In this document: piece after piece, positions 37,039-50,200 of the stretch
Numbering within the stretch: the first letter of the stretch is position 1
How the letters are laid out: each line of letters begins with the position of its first letter
Assembly: GCA_037577475.1 (NCBI GenBank)
Contig: CM075184.1
Location: 12,406,594 to 12,470,593, forward strand
From: Chaunax sp. Z400
Lineage: Eukaryota; Chordata; Actinopteri; Lophiiformes; Chaunacidae
Reading direction: 5' to 3'
Length of the DNA: 64,000 nt
Made by a program: the position numbers and the translations under genes
Notes under the pieces: generated by a model
Databases searched by the model: none
What the model saw: only the letters and a program-made list of their open reading frames with translations
Told to the model about the DNA's origin: nothing

Positions 37039-40000
37039 GCAAGGTACCTGCATTCAGACTCCAGGTGTGACCATACCTACAACATTTTGCGTTCACACCT
37101 GATATTTTCTCATCCTATGGTGTTTTTGCTTTACCTGCAGTCCTTTTCCCTCCCTCCTCAATCACCTGCTTCTTCATACAGGGAACCCAGCACATAAAAA
37201 GTCAACATCCCACTTAGAACAACCTGTTAGCCTGCAGTTACTGTGTTACAAGTAAAGACGGTGACAACCCTCTACTTGCTCAGTATCCACTGCCAAGGCT
37301 TCCAGGCTTTTCCTCGTTCTGCTAAATTGTCAATACCACCAGGCAAGCAGGGGCCCAGCTATCCCAGTTTAACGTTGTAAGGTGTGGAAAGCACCCAGTG
37401 CCACCATGCCTGCCCCTTTTCCCACCAATATACTGGTGTGATATACCATTTTGGCATGACACCTTTGACACGTTGTGGTGTTCCCTGCTGTGAAATCCGT
37501 CTGCTGGGTTTACCGCCTAAGAATGTCCCAGCGTGCAAGCATCCCCTCCCCCAACATCCTCTCCAGTGGCTCGGGGTCCCCAATCCCCCAAGCATGATCA
37601 TTTGCATCTCATTACCTGCTGTAGAACAAACATGCATGGGGGAAGTGCGTATGGGGGTCTAGAAGTGAGAGCAAATTGAATACATACAAGCGAGCAACAC
37701 TACCTCTCAATGAGGGTTAAAGCAACTGTTGCACCAATGATTACAACCTCCTACTTCAGCATTTCAGGGTGTAATGAGGGCAGTGAAGGATAGCTGTCTT
37801 CCCTCGCTTCATCCAGACCCCATGTCCTCTTTTACCTGGGTCTGTATTGTGTCTTTTCACAGCTTCAATGCTCTCTCTGAAAGCAGCCTGTCCGACTGAG
37901 AGGCAGCATTATGCATACAAACACAGACATGTGGGCAATCAGACATTAAGAAATACGTGTTCTGAATTTAGAACAGGGGCAGACACAGACACAGCCATGA
38001 ACAAACCATGCAATATTGAAATCAGGGAATGAGGAGGACACAGTGACATGTGTTCAATGGCTTTACACCCTTAACCATACTCCCAACAAGGTCACCTTTT
38101 GAAACATTTGCATAGACCCCTCCTGCCATTGTCCCTCCTTGACCATGTTCAATCATGAAAATTGTGTTGGACGTTGTCCAAAAGGTCAGAGAGAGACAAG
38201 GATACCAGCGAAACCGGGTAGAACATAGCTGCCTGTATTAGACTGCTGTGTGTGTAATATTCAGTTTGACCAAAGTGAGTTGGGTAAAGTGTGGCAGGCG
38301 TTGTGCCTTGCGGATGCTACAAGGGAGATATCCTGGCATCAGCAAGCTGCATGCCGGTTACATGTCAGACAATAAGAAAAAAAGCAGAATGGCGTGTGGG
38401 GGAGATAATCCACCCTTTGCACAAATAACGCTGCCCCTCTGGCTTCCGGGGCCTTCCTTTTGTTGACAGGGGCCACAATGTCGCTCAATATTCGACCTGA
38501 CAAGCACAGCAAATCACCGCGACGGAGCCGAGTGTCAAGAGGAAGTGGGTTTATTTGCTTATTGAGCTGAAGCAAGCAAGGTGGGAGGGGATGTAAGAAA
38601 GGGACTGTGAAGAGGGGCTGATGGAGAACTACAGTAGAAGAGGAGTAATGCATACAGGGAGAGTCAATGTAGAAGCACACAAAGAAACAAACAACAGAGG
38701 GGATTAGGCCGAGTGTGAGGAGGGCTGTTCTGTAATTCAGTGGGTCATCTGAGATCCACAGAATCTAGAGGGTAATAAAATCTCAACAATGAAGTGGCAA
38801 TGATCTGAAGAGGAGCTGTAAGGAGGCGGCAGCTCCTGAAGAGCCTGCCAATACCCGGGGAGGTCCCTCAGATGCCGTTTCTACAGGCTGTCTGCGCGTG
38901 AGTGGGCGCATATGAGCTTTAAGAACAGGGGATCGTGGATCTCTTTGTCACTGCACGGTCGGAAGCTCTACATTTCGTTTCCTGTGATGTGAAAACCCCT
39001 ATCTCTTCAAATACACCTGCACCTTCACCTGAAAGGAAGGGAACAAGTGGGGAACTGCAGAGTGGAGGAGTCTGTCTGTCTGCACTCTTTTGAGGAAGTT
39101 TCTTTGTCTCCACCTGTCAGTTTGATTCCCCATGGAGGAGGAGTGGGGGTTGCAAGACCCAACGGGACCCCTTCTACACTCTCAATGAAGAGGCTAATCA
39201 CTTTACAAGAGTGTCAAGACATCCAAGGAGCCCTGATAGAGAAATAATGACGGCCATAATCATGCTCATAATACTTTTCTGCCTACAATCATTTTGATGG
39301 TGTCATGGCATCAGAGGACCAAAATCAATAAGCCCAGAGTGACGTAATCTCAGATGCACTGGTTGGATTCTGCAGGCTGCTGCTCTTAACCGTCTGACTA
39401 TTATGGCAGCCCCTTACACAGTCAATTAACCGGATTCATTAACCAGCCGATATGTCTCGTTCAGAATCAATTTGGCTCTCATCTCTCTGTGCCTGTTTGA
39501 GCCAAATAAAACCAGCACATAAACAAAGCTGACACTAATCACATATAAATAAATGGCTTGCATTAGATGGATATTTCATGGTCTATGTCAAACCATTCAT
39601 TTCCTCATTTCCCGGCACATCATCAGTCGCTGTTTTACTCCTCAGCCTGCTAGTCGGCTCTAAGGGATAAGGTAAATGTATGTATATTTTCAAAAGCATG
39701 GTATGTATGCTACAGCATACGGAAGCAAAGGTTCTGCATATGAGGAAGGGTTACAAATAGACAGAAGAAATCACATCATAGCAGAGGAGGCTCCGTGTAA
39801 AGCCTCAATGTCACAGTGATCAATTTTTCATGATTCCATGACTTGTTTTCAAACCAATAACAATATCGCAACTCACAAATAACACAAGTTATGACGCAGG
39901 TTGTTCTGTTCACTTTTAATCGTTGTCTCTACGAGATTGGTCACACATTCATTCATGTAACTTTAAAGCTGCATTTACTAACAAGCATGAAATACTCAGA

Positions 40001-42366
40001 ATCCCCCACCTCAGGTGTATTTCACAGAAGAAAGGCAGTTGAGAAGAGAACTTACTGTTACTTAAATATCCTATCTTAAAATTTAAAAAAGGGCTTTAAA
40101 TTCTCCAAATATCAAAAGGCTCATCTCCAATACATCGGAGATGTAGACATACATGTTTGTGAAAAATACTTAAGTTTTGAGTTAATCCTTCATGTACATG
40201 GCTGAAAACCACCATCTTGAGACAAATCCCACTCACAGAATGAGCCCAAATTCAACTTGAAACCATGGAAATGGAAAAAATAAAAATGACAAAAATCCCT
40301 AAATAGCAAACGGCACCACTTCAATACTTGGGTGTTGTGTGTTGAAAGTTTTGCGAAAAAACATTTAACAGTTTCTGAGCTATGCTCCAGAAACTAAATG
40401 TGAGGACAGACGGACAGACCCCCTTCCAATAACCCCTAACTCTTCTCTTTCAATAAAGAACCGCCGTAATAACACATTTCAATATTTCAAGGTAGAGGAC
40501 ACCATCTCATACTACCACCCTCTAGACTTCACTACTTCCTCTGCACACATTTTTAAACTTGGCAGATAAGAGTGTGATGATGGAGCCTCTCCAGGCCGTA
40601 ATGTGATGATGGGAGTCATTTCCAATTTGATAAGCATTTATCACCCCTGATATCCTCGGCTTCTTTTCAGCACATTCACTGGATCCACTAATGGGACAGT
40701 CACATGGCTAAAATAATCTTTATAACACATTAAAAGCGTCACTCAAACAGAATAGTAAATATTTTCTAAGAACTAAATGACTCCTAAATTCACATAAATC
40801 GCAGCACAATGATTAAACCTGTGAAGGTTACAGGATAATGTGCTAATGCAATAACACCCAGATTTGTAGCATCACATTACAGTAACTCTGACTGTGCACC
40901 AGTGCAATCTGTTTAGCCCATATTACCTTGTCAAGGCTTAGAACAATCCTTTTTGAGGATTAAGCCGAGGCCTGTGGAATAGCATTAATCTGGCCTGCAG
41001 GAGTGGAGCTCCACACCGCAGACGGATAGAGTGGGGTCAGAGAGAACCAGCAGCAGATTATAATAAGAGAGGGACAAACCCAGGCCATTTCTCTGAACTC
41101 CATTCCATGCTGGCCTGCAGGGCTCAGGCAGACTGCTGAAGTTATGTTGCCATCAGGATGAGAAAAGCTGCAGGGCCAGCCAACCCTGTGACACTACATA
41201 TGGCCAGTCTTTGTGCACAACAAGACACACAACCGGCCAACATGTGCTCCAATTCTAAGCAAGTCAAGTGAGCCAACATGCTCGGGTTCTTGTTTCCCTT
41301 TGAATAGTAACAGGGTCACCTCGAAAGCCCCACACCACCAGCATCCTATATTTAACCTGCTGCTGGCCAGTGGCTAATAACATATTAATATAACTCTGTT
41401 GAAAGCCGATTTGCTTAGGTGTTAAACTGATCCTCTGAGGGGGTGTTTTCATTTGGCATCAAGGTGACCAACTGTCGTCCCTGCAGGTTTCAGCAAAGGC
41501 TAGGTTAAGAAGAAAGAGTATGAAGAGATCTAGGCATTGCTCAGAAACTCCAACTTGATGCATCAGTCTCATGCCAACCATTCAATCCTGTCCAAAATTG
41601 TCCACCTGATCAACATCATTGCCTGTTCATGCTTTAAATATTAAAGCTGAGCATTAAGGGTTCAATAAAAGGCCTTTTTAACTACATAAGAAGATCTTCT
41701 GCTTGGGATGGACAGGCCCCACTGGTGAGGAAATGTGTTCAGGGATAAGGGATAAGAGCAGATGCTGAGAACTAAGGGCTTAAAAGTTCCCCGTTTTCAA
41801 AGTAAAGCCTTTAACAAACTTGCTTAGCTTTGAAGAGAAATGGTGTCTGTGTGTAATTTGCCTTTAAATCAACCGTTGAGGGTTGGCAAGGATAAGTGTG
41901 TTCCCCGTGAGAAATTGGACATGGAAAATACAGACATAACAGTTGTTCATGAGGTAATCAGGAGGGAGATGGCATATATAATATAATCTGAGGCCTTTTA
42001 CAGTCACTGCGGATGCTGCAACAGCTTGGAGCCGGCAGAGCAGCAGCACAAAAGACAGTATCCCTCCTCTGTGTCAAGATAGCCTTCCCTATCACACAGA
42101 ATGAATGCTTCACAACAGTAATGTCCACCATTATTATAGCTGTAAACATCAACCTACATCTTGCTAGCAATGGAAACATCGTGCTCATTATCCTCTCCTA
42201 TGGCAGAGACAATAGTGCAATGGAGGGGAGCAAGGATCGAGCATCCTATTTTCTGGCAGCCTATTACAAGGGACTGTTTGGAGCTTGATGATGAATAAAT
42301 CATTCCAATATGGCTTTGGTGAAAGGGCCAATTAGATGCTGCAGCTTGAGGCTAATCAAATCCAAG

Positions 42367-42368
<2 letters not shown>

Positions 42369-42404
<36 letters not shown>
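42369..42404. repeat. (TC)18 microsatellite
   Basis: 36 bases of TC without interruption. Confidence 0.95.
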
Positions 42405-42406
<2 letters not shown>

Positions 42407-42929
42407 TCCTTGGCATCCATTAGAATGGGTGGAGGGCAGAGGATGAGGAGGAGATGCTAAACATTAGTGACCTCTGCCTTCCTGCAGCCACAGTGCAAGT
42501 CTGTTCTTCTGACTGCCACATTCATTTACAGCAGCTCTGTGGTGTGAGTGAGTTTCATTGGAGCGATGCTCATTCAAGCTTCAGACAAACAAGGAAACAC
42601 TATTGCTACACAAAGAGCTGGACCAGATAAGGCCAAGATCTTGAGCAAACAAGTGTTGCTGTAAAAGAATCTGAGGCAACTTTTACAGACCCAGTTAAAG
42701 GCAGGACTGTTGGGGATTTATTGCGCCTCATTACTCGGTAAAACCGTTGCCTGCAGCCAAAGTAACAACAGCCCTGAATCGACATCTGCATAAGCCAGCA
42801 TGGCAGGAAGAGCATGCCGGCTTTAAAAAGCAGCTAGTAGCAGTTGAAGCAGCTAACGCAAAGAAGAACAACTTCCACTGAAAATGTCCTCAAATTGAGG
42901 AGGCAACACGAGTTCCGGGAGCGTCTTTA

Positions 42930-43050
42930 GCCATGTTTCCACTGCATGGTACCGGCTCTACTTGACTCGACTCAGCTCTGGTATACAGTACTTTTCCGGA
43001 TGTCGGTCTCCATTAGAGGATAGTACCACCACAGTGTAGGTGGTTGTCAT
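42930..43050 (-). mobile_element. PIF/Harbinger-like MITE, fragment A (reverse orientation)
   Basis: It begins after TTA with GCCATGTTTCCACTGCATGG, TACCGGCTCTACTTGACTCG, and contains GATAGTACCACCACAGTGTA. It matches the reverse complement of the right end of the copy at 58607-59092. It stops abruptly where copy B begins, suggesting it was interrupted. Confidence 0.55.
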
Positions 43051-43052
43051 AA

Positions 43053-43304
43053 GCCCCGTTTCCAGCGTAGTACCGGCTCGACTCGCCTTTTTTGTCTTTC
43101 CATTAGGTAAAAAGTACCTGCTGCTACTACCTTTTTGTAGTATCTGCTCCCTTGCGGTTCCAAGCAAGCCAAGCAGGTACTAAAAAGTCACGTGAAATGT
43201 TGCAGACCACTGATTGGTCAATGCCTATTTTAGTGACCGTATCTTCTTCTTTTTTTGGATTTCAGCCGCTATATTGAGGAGGTGCAAACTTTCCTGTCTA
43301 AATT
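43053..43304 (+). mobile_element. PIF/Harbinger-like MITE, copy B (left half)
   Basis: Starting after TAA, GCCCCGTTTCCAGCGTAGTA is the terminal repeat. Inside are GGTAAAAAGTACCTG, AAAAGTCACGTGAAATGTTG, CAGACCACTGATTGGTCAAT and CAGCCGCTATATTGAGGAGG, all shared with 58607-59092 in the same order. The copy breaks off near CTTTCCTGTCTAAA, so the right half is absent. Confidence 0.6.
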
Positions 43305-44650
43305 TTTTTTACAAAACTCACGGCCTGACAGAAAACAGAGTGACTGCATTCCTTCTAAATCTGCCACTCATCCTCCCTTACATGGTCTTGCATCCCCTGA
43401 AGTAAAAAATCTAACTACCTCGATGAAAAGTGTCTGTCAGTGTTTGCCAACTCACACCAGACTTTGTCTGACACTGACTGGTGTTGATTTCCCGTTCCGG
43501 AGTCAAAGCTACCAGGCCTCTCATCATCTCCCCCGCTGTCTGCCTCTTTCCATCTCTCGGCCCTCATACATGTGGGAGACTTGGCATTCATGCCAGCTCA
43601 CGTAAGCAGAGGCGAGGCGATTGGTATTAATAATCCCAAGCATCATCAATAAATCAGAGGCGGCGGTACTTTAAGAAGGCAGGTGATGGTCCGTGCACAA
43701 TTCCCAAGATCACTAATTCAGCATGCTGTGAACGCAGCAGGAGGAGGAGGGGGGAGGAGAGAGATAGAGCAGTTCTTCAGGGATGAGGAGGGTTGGGGTG
43801 GTGGGCCATTGGGTTATCACTGGCCAAGGCAGAAGATCCTCAAGTGTAGCGGAAGGGTATAGATGAAGGGATGAGTGAGGAAAGACATTTTAGTTTGCCT
43901 GCCCATTAGCCACAGAGGAGAGCTTAATGCTGAGGATTGATGGACACAGCAACCTGCTAAACTAGCTCAACTGTTTATTTAAAGTAAACTGTGTGTTAGC
44001 ATGCAGTAATGTTGACTATGTGTGTCTGTGTGCATTATCACCACCTCACAACCCCCCACCCTCCAAGCCCCCCAACCCTAACATACACACACTCAAGCTG
44101 AATTCCTAAGCAGGGGATTCTGCCTGGCCTGCACCAGGGGAGTGAATTATTTATTGTAGGCCCTTTGCAGAGTGTCAGCATCTCCACGGGATGAAATGAT
44201 ATTTATGGAGCCCCCTGGGCAAGGGTGAGGAGGACAGAGGGAGAGACAGAATTAGGGGTGGGATGGAGGGAGGAGGAGGAAGCTACTAAAACACACACGC
44301 GAGTATATGTACACAGTCTGTAGTACATACAGATTCACAGAAGGTGAATGGAGGCTGATTGTGAAGGAGAATCGAGTGCAAAGGTAAAGGAAGTACCACT
44401 GATTGGGGCATTTGAGATGGGGATGTACTGATGGGTGAGTACAGGCTGATGCACCAGGATATAAGGGTGAAAGGGTTGATTTCTCTTTGGTCGGCATCGC
44501 GTCACCACAGCAAGTCACCACAATCTCACAATCAACTTCTATGAGGACAAGCATTCCCAGTTTCCTTCCACCGCAGATGATGCAGAAAGTAACAGCCAAA
44601 CGGATTTCACTGAATGGAGGCGAAGGTGAGGGCCTCTGAATAAAGACCCA

Positions 44651-44760
44651 TTTATGCTCCCTCTATATACGTAAATAGATACGTCCGTCCACAAATAGTC
44701 CATCCGTCGACCCGTGCATACTTCCGTACATCCTCTACGTCGACATTGATACAAACACAG
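44651..44760. repeat. Possible DNA-transposon terminal fragment
   Basis: AGACCCATTTATGCTCCCTC is followed by repeated CGTCCGTCCA, TCCATCCGTCG and TCTACGTCGAC. CpG-rich ends with CATTTATGCTCC occur in fish Harbinger-like MITEs. No matching second end was found, so this call is weak. Confidence 0.3.
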
Positions 44761-46105
44761 TGGGGCAGTGAAGTCTCAAAAGTTTCGACAACAACAAATA
44801 TGGCTACGGTCAGAGGAGGTTCCCAAGACACTACTGTTCAAGCCTGAGCCAAATGCACCAGGCGAACACACCAGCAATGTACTATTTCAAGGATGCTGCA
44901 GGGATAAGCTGAACAGCATCATAAGGTAGCATACAGTACCCAACCCACACAATTCACTGAAGTCAAAGTGCATTCTAAGCAGCTTTTATTTGCAAAAGGA
45001 CAGACAGGAGGAAAGAAAACAAAAGTCTTACATAAGACAAGGGCGACCAACTCACCAAGGCTGGAGGAAAAAGACAGAGTGGCGATGGAACATTAATTAA
45101 GTCTTTCCAAATCAATAACAAAGTCAACCATATTTCCAATGCAAACTCTGGAAGTTGGAATTCCCCAGAAAAGGAGTTTGTCCCTTTCCGCCCCAGAGCC
45201 ATGAACACTATTTCCACGAGTCAGACCGTCATAACCAGACTACTTTGGTTTCAAAATGGAGTCGGGTTACTCTGTGCCGCAGCCTGCTGTGGCAGAGATC
45301 ATTGTGGGGAGAGAGCTACAGAGACAGAAAAGGGTGAGCAGCGGGAGGGAAATCGGTGTCAGGCATGAGAAAGGAAATGAGCCGTTGAATCCGGTAAGCA
45401 GCTCCACCACTGGTCCCTGTGTAGCCCATGGGCCACGGCAACACATCGCACAGTGAGGAGGGCAAAAACAAAAAATGAATACAGCTTATGGAGATGTGTG
45501 AGGATTCCAGCTCCAATCCTCTAACCTCACCTCTATGTAGCATGCCCTTAATTACAGATACCCCCCTTACCCTCCTTATCCCGGCCCATTCTTCCTCACC
45601 ACGCCCATCTGCATCGCTATCCATCACTCCTCCCCTCTCATCCCGCCCTATCTGGACGATGCACAGTCCTGAGTGTGGTCACACATACTCACAAGGACAG
45701 GGGAAAGGTCACATGATTGCACAGGGGGGGGTTGCTTCCATCGTTAGGATGTAAATGGATATCGGTGAGAAAGGACAGGACTCTGTGCGTTGGAGGTGTC
45801 TTCCATCTGCGAGGTTGAGGCGTCACGGCACTGCAACAGCAGTGGGAGTAATGGGATTCAGTTAATGACTAAATTAATTGAGGGTCTGACACCAGCAGGC
45901 ACTGATAAGGCTGTTCTTTTTGTACGTGTATCCTGTATCTGTGTTTTAGTGTGTTTGCACATGTGTGGTTAGGCTGTATTAGCCAAGCCAAGAGGAGGAT
46001 GGCTCCTGGGTGATAATACCCTCCACAGCCTTTGGGAAAACAGTGAAGAGAGGGCAGGAAAGGTAAAGCAAAGGGAGAGCAAGAGAGAGGTACAGACAGG
46101 CGATT

Positions 46106-46122
46106 GGGGGGGGGGGGGGGGG
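46106..46122 (+). repeat. G17 homopolymer
   Basis: Run of 17 G; a second run of 12 G follows at 46199-46210. Run lengths of this kind are often sequencing- or assembly-uncertain. Confidence 0.85.
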
Positions 46123-46198
46123 ATTAGGAGAATGGCACACAGTGTGTACATGCATGCCAGTGAGAGCCTGAGCACTGATAGTGCCTGTGGGATGAGTC

Positions 46199-46210
46199 GG
46201 GGGGGGGGGG
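46199..46210 (+). repeat. G12 homopolymer
   Basis: Run of 12 G about 76 bases after the G17 run. Confidence 0.85.
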
Positions 46211-46430
46211 TGACAGACATACTAGAATTCGCCACCATGCCACAGAGGATAATGCATCCCTCAGCAGGAATGTCAAGAGTAACAACAAGCCTCGCCTGGC
46301 TCACTAAGTGGACCTACTGTATACGGGCAGTGAATAACAGGAGTCTGAGAGGTAACGGTGGCACAAGGGTTAAGATCTAAATCCCATTTAGTTTGTTGTG
46401 TGTACCGGTCTAAAATATTAGGAGGCTTTG

Positions 46431-46656
46431 GCCCCATTTGCACTGCGTAGTACCTGCGCTTCTCGGCTCGACTCGACAGCAGGTACTTTTCTGCTAATCG
46501 TTTTCCATTACGGGATGGTACCTCCTCAGGGTAGATGGATGCTGTGCGAAACTGCCGTGGCGTAGTCTTCAACGCGACACACACCTCTTTGTCTACCTCC
46601 CGTGATCCTCTCATCAGCTGTTTCAGGAACGTCATCAGACAGGAATGTCTGCACTT
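46431..46656 (-). mobile_element. PIF/Harbinger-like MITE, reverse-oriented partial copy
   Basis: Plus strand begins GCCCCATTTGCACTGCGTAG and carries ATGGTACCTCCTCAGGGTAG, AACTGCCGTGGCGTAGTCTT, CAACGCGACACACACCTCT and CTCTCATCAGCTG: the reverse complement of the right half of 58607-59092. In minus-strand sense a frame runs through it without stops, so it may preserve a scrap of the parental element's coding sequence. Confidence 0.6.
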
Positions 46657-46694
46657 GCGGATCGACCATATCATTATTATTTTTGTTGTTATAA

Positions 46695-46696
<2 letters not shown>

Positions 46697-46725
<29 letters not shown>
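46697..46725. repeat. (TTA)n trinucleotide array
   Basis: 29 bases of TTA repeat, just beyond the end of the reverse-oriented Harbinger-like fragment. Confidence 0.9.
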
Positions 46726-46977
46726 GAGAGTGGTGAGATTAAAATTAAATTAAAAAAATTAAATCTTGAATTTTGAATTTGTCTCTCTGTACCTACCTGC
46801 ATATCAAACTGGTGAAATTCCTCTTCCTGTTTCCAGTGTGTCTGTGTGATGAAGACATGGTGTTAGTGTTGTGTGTGGGTTGCTAGCCTGGACCGAGAGG
46901 GCAAAGCATGCTTATCAGGAAGAGCAACACTGGCCCTCACTGAGTGGTGTGGCAACAGTCTTTGTCTGGGTGTCACA

Positions 46978-46979
<2 letters not shown>

Positions 46980-47009
<30 letters not shown>
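46980..47009. repeat. (TG)15 microsatellite
   Basis: 30 bases of TG. Confidence 0.93.
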
Positions 47010-47213
47010 CATGTTACTGTCTATGCCCGTCAGCATACTGAAACATGGGCATCTGCGTAGCATTTGTTTGTATTTTTATTTGCAGACAGAATTGCTTTTG
47101 TGTCTGAGTGTGTTCACATTTGGTTGTGCGGCACAAAAACAGCTATCCGCTTGAGGAGAGAGGGGGAAGATGAGTAGTTTGGTCTGCTGGCACTTCAAAG
47201 TCGCTGTGGCTGG

Positions 47214-47249
47214 CTGATTGGCTGCCTGATTGGCTGCCTGATTGGCTGC
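47214..47249. repeat. Three exact 12-bp tandem units carrying ATTGG (inverted CCAAT)
   Basis: CTGATTGGCTGC occurs three times without change, followed by a degenerate CTGGCTCGCC. Each unit holds ATTGG, the complement of a CCAAT box, and a GGCTG. Whether this is a chance minisatellite or an NF-Y/CTF-type cluster cannot be told. Confidence 0.85.
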
Positions 47250-50200
47250 CTGGCTCGCCGGTTGACTGAAACTCCCCTAAGGGCATACAAACCTCAGATT
47301 TGATTACAAACCCAATAATGTGAGCTTCATATAAGCAAAGTGAACAGTGCTCATAACCCGATTAGACAAGTGATTATCTTTGTGCAGCCAGACAGAGACA
47401 CCAGTCAAAGGTGTCGATGAGCGAATGTGTAAGAGATGGTCCCTCTGTCACTTATTCTATCCTTGAATGACTGAAGACGGACAAACATGTAGAGAGATGC
47501 TTATATGAATGAAAAACACAATCCCTCCCATCCATCCTGCCCATAAATCACTTCGCATCCATCATTTTTTCACCCATGTCCAAGCCTCTCAATGTCATCC
47601 TGTCATCATTTTCCAGCCCCAACAAAAACACCTCAGCTCCCGTCTCCAGTCCTCACACATATTTCTTGTGACTGTGACATTTGCTCTCAGAGAGGGATCT
47701 CTGTGTCAGTTTTTCTCCGGGCCCTGGATTTCAGCCGGTGGGATGATCATTAATTACCGTGGAATGGCCTGCTAATGATCGTCTGCACAGACCCCCACCC
47801 CCCACTCCACTCGCCGTCCTGGGTCTCCATGGCGACCTGTAGCTGAGTAGCGAGGAGCCTTTTACTAGGAAGTGGATGAGGATAATGATTGGGGGGCGGG
47901 TCTGACCCCTGTGCCTCCTGTGCCACTTGACTAGGCATAGTGCTTATTAATGGACAATGTCTCTGGTACCTCACAATGGCCTTGATTTACCACCAGGTCC
48001 AGGGGGGCTGAATGGAGAGATCTTACCGGACCATCCCAGGTTAAAAGAGAAGCTTGAGAGTGTTTTGGGGGCATGTTCTGTAAACATTTGGTGTAAATTC
48101 TTTCCCAAGAGGGCCCTGGTTTAACCAGTATTGCCTGGCAGGTGCACTAGTCTTCAAGGACGTCACAGAGTTAGAGTGAATATACTGTACATGCACACAA
48201 GACTGGATCCGGCCAAGAGGACACTGCAGCAGCTTCACGTGATAATTTTGTGCGGGATTATTGCATTCTGGCTGTTTCCTCTTACCAAAAAAATTTAAAA
48301 AAAATCACAATCTCTGGGATTAAACACCACAGGTATTGATGCAACAGGACATTGAAGGAGAACCTGTTGGCTGCTTGCATACGTCAAATTGAAATGGAAC
48401 AGTTTACAATGTTAGCATCTTAGCTTTTTTGCTAGGATTTCCCCACAGCCTGAGGAGGGATTTCTCTTCTCCCTATCTCATCACTTAATACAAACACAAA
48501 CAATTGTGCTCAGCTGCCTCCAAAAAGGAAATGATAAGCCTGACCTGAATCCCCTGACTTCGTTGGGAGCATATGGCAGACAACAAATTCAATATGGATG
48601 TAAATGAAGCTCAAATTGGAATATACACTGGATGGGGAAAATAAAGAAAAAGAGAAGGCAAACAGTTTTCCAAGTGGATTTGAGATATGCTTCATTTTCA
48701 GATGACAATTCAAAACAATTGAAAATGCATCTGAGGTCACCTGCTCCCGTTAGGTGAGCAAAGGGAGTGTCTGCAGGCAGACAGCGAGCTCAGCAAGGCC
48801 ACTTGATGCCCAGAGAATAAAACCCCCTGTTTCTATGTACTCTGTGTTCTACACAAGGTCAAACATCTCCCAGACACCTCCAGGCTGGTTGCACACAGAT
48901 GATATTGCAGTTTTATTTACATTCTCATATCACCGTGTTTGTCTGAGTGTAGGGCTTCCATAAAAGCATCCTCTTTCCCTTCAGAGGAACACTTTCCAAA
49001 TGGAAATAAAAAGGCATCCCAGCTCTGAGAATATGATCCTGTGCTGGATGCATCATTCCCCTTATTCCATTTAAACACCGTCTCAATGTCAAACAGCAGC
49101 CAGCAGCCTCTAAACAGTAGTACGACAGCCTTTTCCTCATATTAATGACAGTTGTAAGGTAGCGATAGGATGACAGGAAGACAGATGGCCTCAGGTGGAA
49201 AGGGGAGGACGCTCCCGTGCGGAAAAGGAAAATAAATTCCAATGGGTATTGCTCCCATGTAAAGACCCCCCCCCCAAACACCACGTCACATCTTCACAGC
49301 ATCCTCTGTGTGGTGTTCACTCGCTTCATTTCTGTGAACCTTAAAGAAACCTTAAGAAAAGGTCACCAATTATTCAGCTGTTGTTTGTTCACAGCACGAT
49401 ACGGTAAGGCTATAGACCATGGGACATGGGATTAGCAGAGTGTGAGACGTCTCACTGAACCTCAAACCATCACTTAAACCTAAAACGTCATCACTTCACC
49501 AGGAAGGTATTCCTCGGAGCTTTAAACTACACTAACAATGTCACAAATACAGTAGAAAGCATTTCCAGTTATAGTAGATAAGAATTATCAAGCAGAAGTG
49601 GACAGGAAACATGATTTGTCCTCTATGAGTGTTTAAACCTGTTCTTAATCTGTCAACAGGGAGCCCCCCCCCCAATCCACCCCCAGCTTTTATTGATTCT
49701 TCGTATTGGTTTGACCGTGACAATCCATGACCAGGCCAAGCTTCTGATGTTATGAGCCGGATGTGTTCTGTAGCGTCTTTGAAAGGAAATATATTACCTG
49801 CCACAGAGAAACACAACATGACGGAGCGGCGCAGTCGTGACTGCAGCCACCTAACACGAGGATGCGTCTGTCCAAAGTCGAAAAGCAAAAGATATTTCAT
49901 CAATCAATCCTGGATGGACCTCATTGGAAAAGCATAAAATAAAGAAACACCTACAGCAGCTCGATCTATTATTGGGCCATGACCAAATACTGTTAGGATG
50001 AAAAGGATTTAAGTTCCTCGGATGCTGTTTTTTACTGTTAAGTGTCTGCCGTAAACTGACACAATGAGGCAGGGCCAGTCTGCAGACCAGAGGAATAATG
50101 GAGCCCAGTAGTGACAGCAGAGATCTACCACTCAGCTGGGTCCTATTTACATTTTCTTAATCATGGTGAGAGGATTAGTGCAGCATTAGTGACTTTCAAA

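Larger units (their letters stand above)
36639..42929. other. Intronic sequence, long repeat-poor stretch
   Basis: More than 6 kb with almost no recognisable interspersed repeats other than the TC array, and with octamer-like sites near its start. Repeat poverty may indicate constraint, but no conserved element can be identified without comparison to other species. Confidence 0.4.
43305..46430. other. Intronic sequence, mainly unrecognised
   Basis: Contains purine-rich patches (43738-43800, 44225-44282), the weak transposon fragment at 44651, and the two G-runs. No coding exon recognised. Confidence 0.45.

Noticed and set aside
47214..47249. Regular short repeats, considered as a CRISPR-like array
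   Set aside because: Contiguous 12-bp tandem units without spacers in a vertebrate genome.
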